DNA of 64,000 bases from Ovis canadensis (Eukaryota; Chordata; Mammalia; Artiodactyla; Bovidae), in assembly GCF_042477335.2 (NCBI RefSeq), contig NC_091248.1, positions 120,178,501 through 120,242,500 on the forward strand. Direction: 5' to 3'. Position 1 is the first letter of the stretch; each line of letters starts with the position of its first letter. The notes beneath the pieces were generated by a model. It saw only the letters and a program-made list of their open reading frames with translations. It was not told where the DNA came from and did no database searches. Position numbers and translations under genes: made by a program. This document shows positions 62,542 through 64,000 of the stretch, in pieces.

Positions 62542-64000
62542 CTGTGGGAAAGAGAAAAGTCCAGGGTGACTCTCCTTATCACATTTACTCTTGTGATCAG
62601 CCTCTGTTCTGTGAATACACTGTATATATTTATAGTGGGTATCAGACATTCCATCCTTCTTAGAGCCCCTTGTTCAGGATCTCTGTGTCTAAGCAGTGGA
62701 TTCAAAGCATTACATGAGTCTTACATCAGATATCATCAGATCTATAATTCTCTCTGTACTGTGCATAACCTGGAAAGCTTAAAAATCTCACAGGAAAATT
62801 ATGAATGATTATGAGGAGAGAGAGAAAGAAAGCTGTTGTCTATAAGAAAGCTTCCTTTTGGGGACTTACTTCATCATCTTTACACTTAAACATAAAGGGA
62901 GAAAATTATTTTTAATGTGTTTTAAACTCTGTTTTTTTATAGTGAGGTCATTTATAAATGGATTATTTATAAGTACATATGTATATGTATAAATATACAT
63001 ATATAATTTCCCCTAAGAAGTAACATTGCTCATCTTACTTATTGCAGTTGTTACTATACTGTTAACCTCAGGATGTAAGGAGTCTAACCAACACATTATG
63101 TAATTTTAATCTCTGGTGGAGAGTAATGAGGAGGAAGGAAGCAAAAAATCGACTAGAGATCTCTCAAGTTAAACCTAGCATTACTTATAAAGCAGAATAT
63201 TTTGGATACATTTCCAATCTAATGTTTTAAATCAAATCAGATCAGGAAGCGTCAGGTCAGAAAAGGACAAGAAGAGTTATGTTAATTTTAACTTTTCTGG
63301 AAATCTAATTGAAATACTTAGAACAAGTTAGGTGAAAGTAACCTACTTACTTGAAATAGTGAATTCTTAATAAATATTGGGAGGCTGGCCCTAGAGAGCT
63401 TACAGAATTGATTTGTCACTGTGATTCTGACATGACATGCAGAGCCCATGTGACGAAACTTTTTGTAGTTTTATTTTGCTTTCAAGTGGTATGTCGTAAA
63501 TTACTTTGTAAAATGTGAAGCAGTTACTTTGAATACGATTTAAAAGCTTCAATTTGTTCAGAAAATATATTCACTTAGATTCTCTAGAACGTTGCTTCTA
63601 AATTGAAGTTGCCAAATTTCATTGGCCCTGAGAATACAAAAGTGCTCACTTGTTACCTTGACAAAACAGACTGATAGACCAAAACAGTCTCCTACTTTTT
63701 ATTTGTTGTTATAGAATGTATGACTTGTTCTGTAACCAGAGGAGAAAGGTTTAAACCTGATTACTATCCACAACTTGCCTTAGTGAGTAGGCTTTAACAA
63801 GCCAATCCATTAATGTCACTCTTTAAAGTCAGCATGTTAGACTCCTCCAATAAACAACGGAGTGCCAACAATCTCACCCAGGTAATCAAGCCTCTACAGA
63901 TGACATCACCTCTCTTCAGCCTCTGAAAGTCCTCCAGACTCTCAATGGAAAGCTTCCCACAAACCCCATATAAGCACTGCTTAGTACTCTGTACTGCTCA
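62542..64000. other. Intron of the PRSS58-like gene, nothing recognised
   Basis: Searched on the minus strand for exon 3 (DIMLIKL or similar) and exon 2 (AAHC) of a trypsin-fold gene; neither seen, so they lie beyond 64000. Confidence 0.45.

Overview
The window is nuclear DNA from a ruminant, most likely a bovid. The evidence is dense interspersed RTE-BovB LINEs together with tRNA-Glu-derived Bov-tA/BOV-A2 SINEs, plus cetartiodactyl CHR-type SINEs and artiodactyl L1 3' ends. It covers the conserved mammalian neighbourhood MGAM2 - MOXD2 - TRBV1 - PRSS58, at the 5' edge of the T-cell receptor beta locus (human 7q34; expected on cattle chromosome 4). All genes are split by introns, so gene models were rebuilt from splice sites, reading phase and protein family motifs.

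Layout. (1) About 1-24,500, plus strand: the last six coding exons of MGAM2, a second maltase-glucoamylase-like GH31 protein. Five small exons finish the GH31 C-terminal beta domains. The sixth is a 3.95-kb exon that codes for a Thr/Ser/Pro-rich, mucin-like tail built from about 31 tandem 40-residue (120-bp) units. The introns carry two BovB LINEs, old L1 sequence and many SINEs. A third BovB fragment lies near the window start. (2) About 24,500-31,000: intergenic repeats. (3) 31,022-39,005, minus strand: a complete 13-exon MOXD2 with an open 624-codon reading frame. It is a copper monooxygenase of the DBH/PHM family and is a pseudogene in humans. (4) About 39,000-46,900: intergenic, with a 2.6-kb BovB LINE. 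(5) 46,943-47,606, plus strand: TRBV1, with a split leader, an open V exon and a 23-bp-spacer recombination signal. (6) 52,461-58,236, minus strand: PRSS58, five exons, a trypsin-fold protein that has lost catalytic residues. (7) 61,861-62,541, minus strand: the last two exons of a second PRSS58-like gene whose 5' part lies beyond the window.

How the genes relate. They are neighbours rather than a pathway. MGAM2 would act on starch oligosaccharides at a mucosal surface. MOXD2 is a secretory-pathway monooxygenase. TRBV1 supplies a V segment to TCR beta rearrangement. The PRSS58-type genes are the non-catalytic members of the trypsinogen group that is embedded in mammalian TRB loci.

The most interesting signals are: the MGAM2 mucin-like tandem array with internal higher-order duplications, and its decayed continuation past the stop codon; the intact MOXD2 with a GPI-signal-like C-terminus; and the pair of trypsin-fold genes with substituted active-site residues, one of which appears to have lost both cysteines of the conserved 191-220 disulfide. 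I did not see a clearly new type of system.
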